Part shown: piece by piece, positions 63,635 to 64,000 of the stretch | Layout of the letters: the number at the start of each line of letters is the position of its first letter | Position numbering within the stretch: the stretch's first letter is position 1 | NCBI GenBank assembly: GCA_023974075.1 | Contig: CM043801.1 | Location: forward strand, 3,845,902-3,909,901 | Origin: Chaenocephalus aceratus | Taxonomy: Eukaryota > Chordata > Actinopteri > Perciformes > Channichthyidae | Direction: 5' to 3' | Length of the DNA: 64,000 nucleotides | Made by a program: the position numbers and the translations under genes | The notes under the pieces: model-generated | What the model was told of the DNA's origin: nothing | The model's input: only the letters and a program-made list of their open reading frames with translations | The model's database searches: none

Positions 63635-64000
63635 TGTAAAGTCACTTAGTAGATTTACTCAAGTACTGTACTTAAGTACACATTTTAGGTATTTGTACTT
63701 TAGATGAGTATCTACATTTCTGCTACTTTGTACTTCTACCGCAATACAATTCAGAGGTAAATGCTGTACTTTTACTCTATTAACTACCTTTAGTTACTTT
63801 ACAGATGAATGATGAAATATAATCAAGTGTTGCATCAGACTTTAGTTCCACCTGGAGTAAATCCACCAGCTACCCTGCAGTCTACAAAGTACTTCAGACT
63901 AGCTGCACCTTCACCAGCTTTGAGAACACTTTAATGATCACTCATTATAAAACATATCATATATATTATTCTGAAATGGACCAATCTGCGACTACAAACC
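63635..64000. repeat. AGTACTTAAGTA-family repeat running off the window
   Basis: Contains AGAGGTGTAAAGTCACTTAG, TACTCAAGTACTGTACTTAA and TTTGTACTTTAGATGAGTA. It is the longest well-preserved left end of this family in the window and its right end lies outside. Confidence 0.65.

Overview
The window is teleost fish genomic DNA, vertebrate and intron-rich. The evidence is a multi-exon tissue factor gene of fish type, dense microsatellites, and an abundance of fish-type transposons: hAT, piggyBac-like, Harbinger-like, Merlin, Tc1/mariner, L2/CR1-superfamily LINEs and Ty3/Gypsy. No prokaryotic signal, CRISPR array, rRNA or tRNA was seen. Two genes can be supported; almost everything else is repeat or unassigned intergenic and intronic sequence.

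1-17.3 kb is a transposon graveyard upstream of the first gene. It holds a hAT element with intact target-site duplication (1174-2459), a composite inverted-repeat element (3065-4480), a decayed Ty3/Gypsy gag-pol (about 7.99-9.62 kb) interrupted or joined by a 5'-truncated LINE (to 10.77 kb), a decayed hAT transposase (10.88-12.35 kb), a three-level nest of repeats (hAT inside hAT inside an older repeat, 13.5-16.0 kb), and a dead Tc1 transposase (16.2-16.6 kb).

17.6-46.9 kb (+) is coagulation factor III / tissue factor (f3). Seven coding exons join in frame to a 284-residue type I membrane protein: signal peptide, two fibronectin-III-like domains, one membrane helix and a short Cys-rich tail. 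Intron phases are 1,2,2,1,0,1. This is the class II cytokine receptor pattern plus one additional phase-2 intron inside the first domain. Its introns are swollen by LINEs, piggyBac-like and Harbinger-like MITEs and a Merlin element. Two near-identical L2 LINEs in opposite orientation flank exons 3 and 4.

54.3-62.5 kb (-) carries seven exons (793 residues, 5' end beyond the window) of an acidic, probably disordered protein. It is rich in DPF/DLF and clathrin-box-like LLDL motifs, including a coding minisatellite of about 18 units of 11 residues. I do not recognise the gene; the motifs suggest an AP-2/clathrin-binding endocytic protein. It converges on f3. Its introns hold several hAT-type elements with perfect 8-bp target-site duplications. 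The 47-54 kb stretch between the two genes contains 3' UTR candidates, two hAT MITEs and unassigned DNA.

The two genes show no evident functional link. The observations I consider most worth a second look are the LINE inverted pair around f3 exons 3-4, the extra f3 intron, the coding clathrin-box minisatellite, a perfect 44-bp hairpin in f3 intron 6, and several insertions whose history can be read from duplications and a paralogous empty site.
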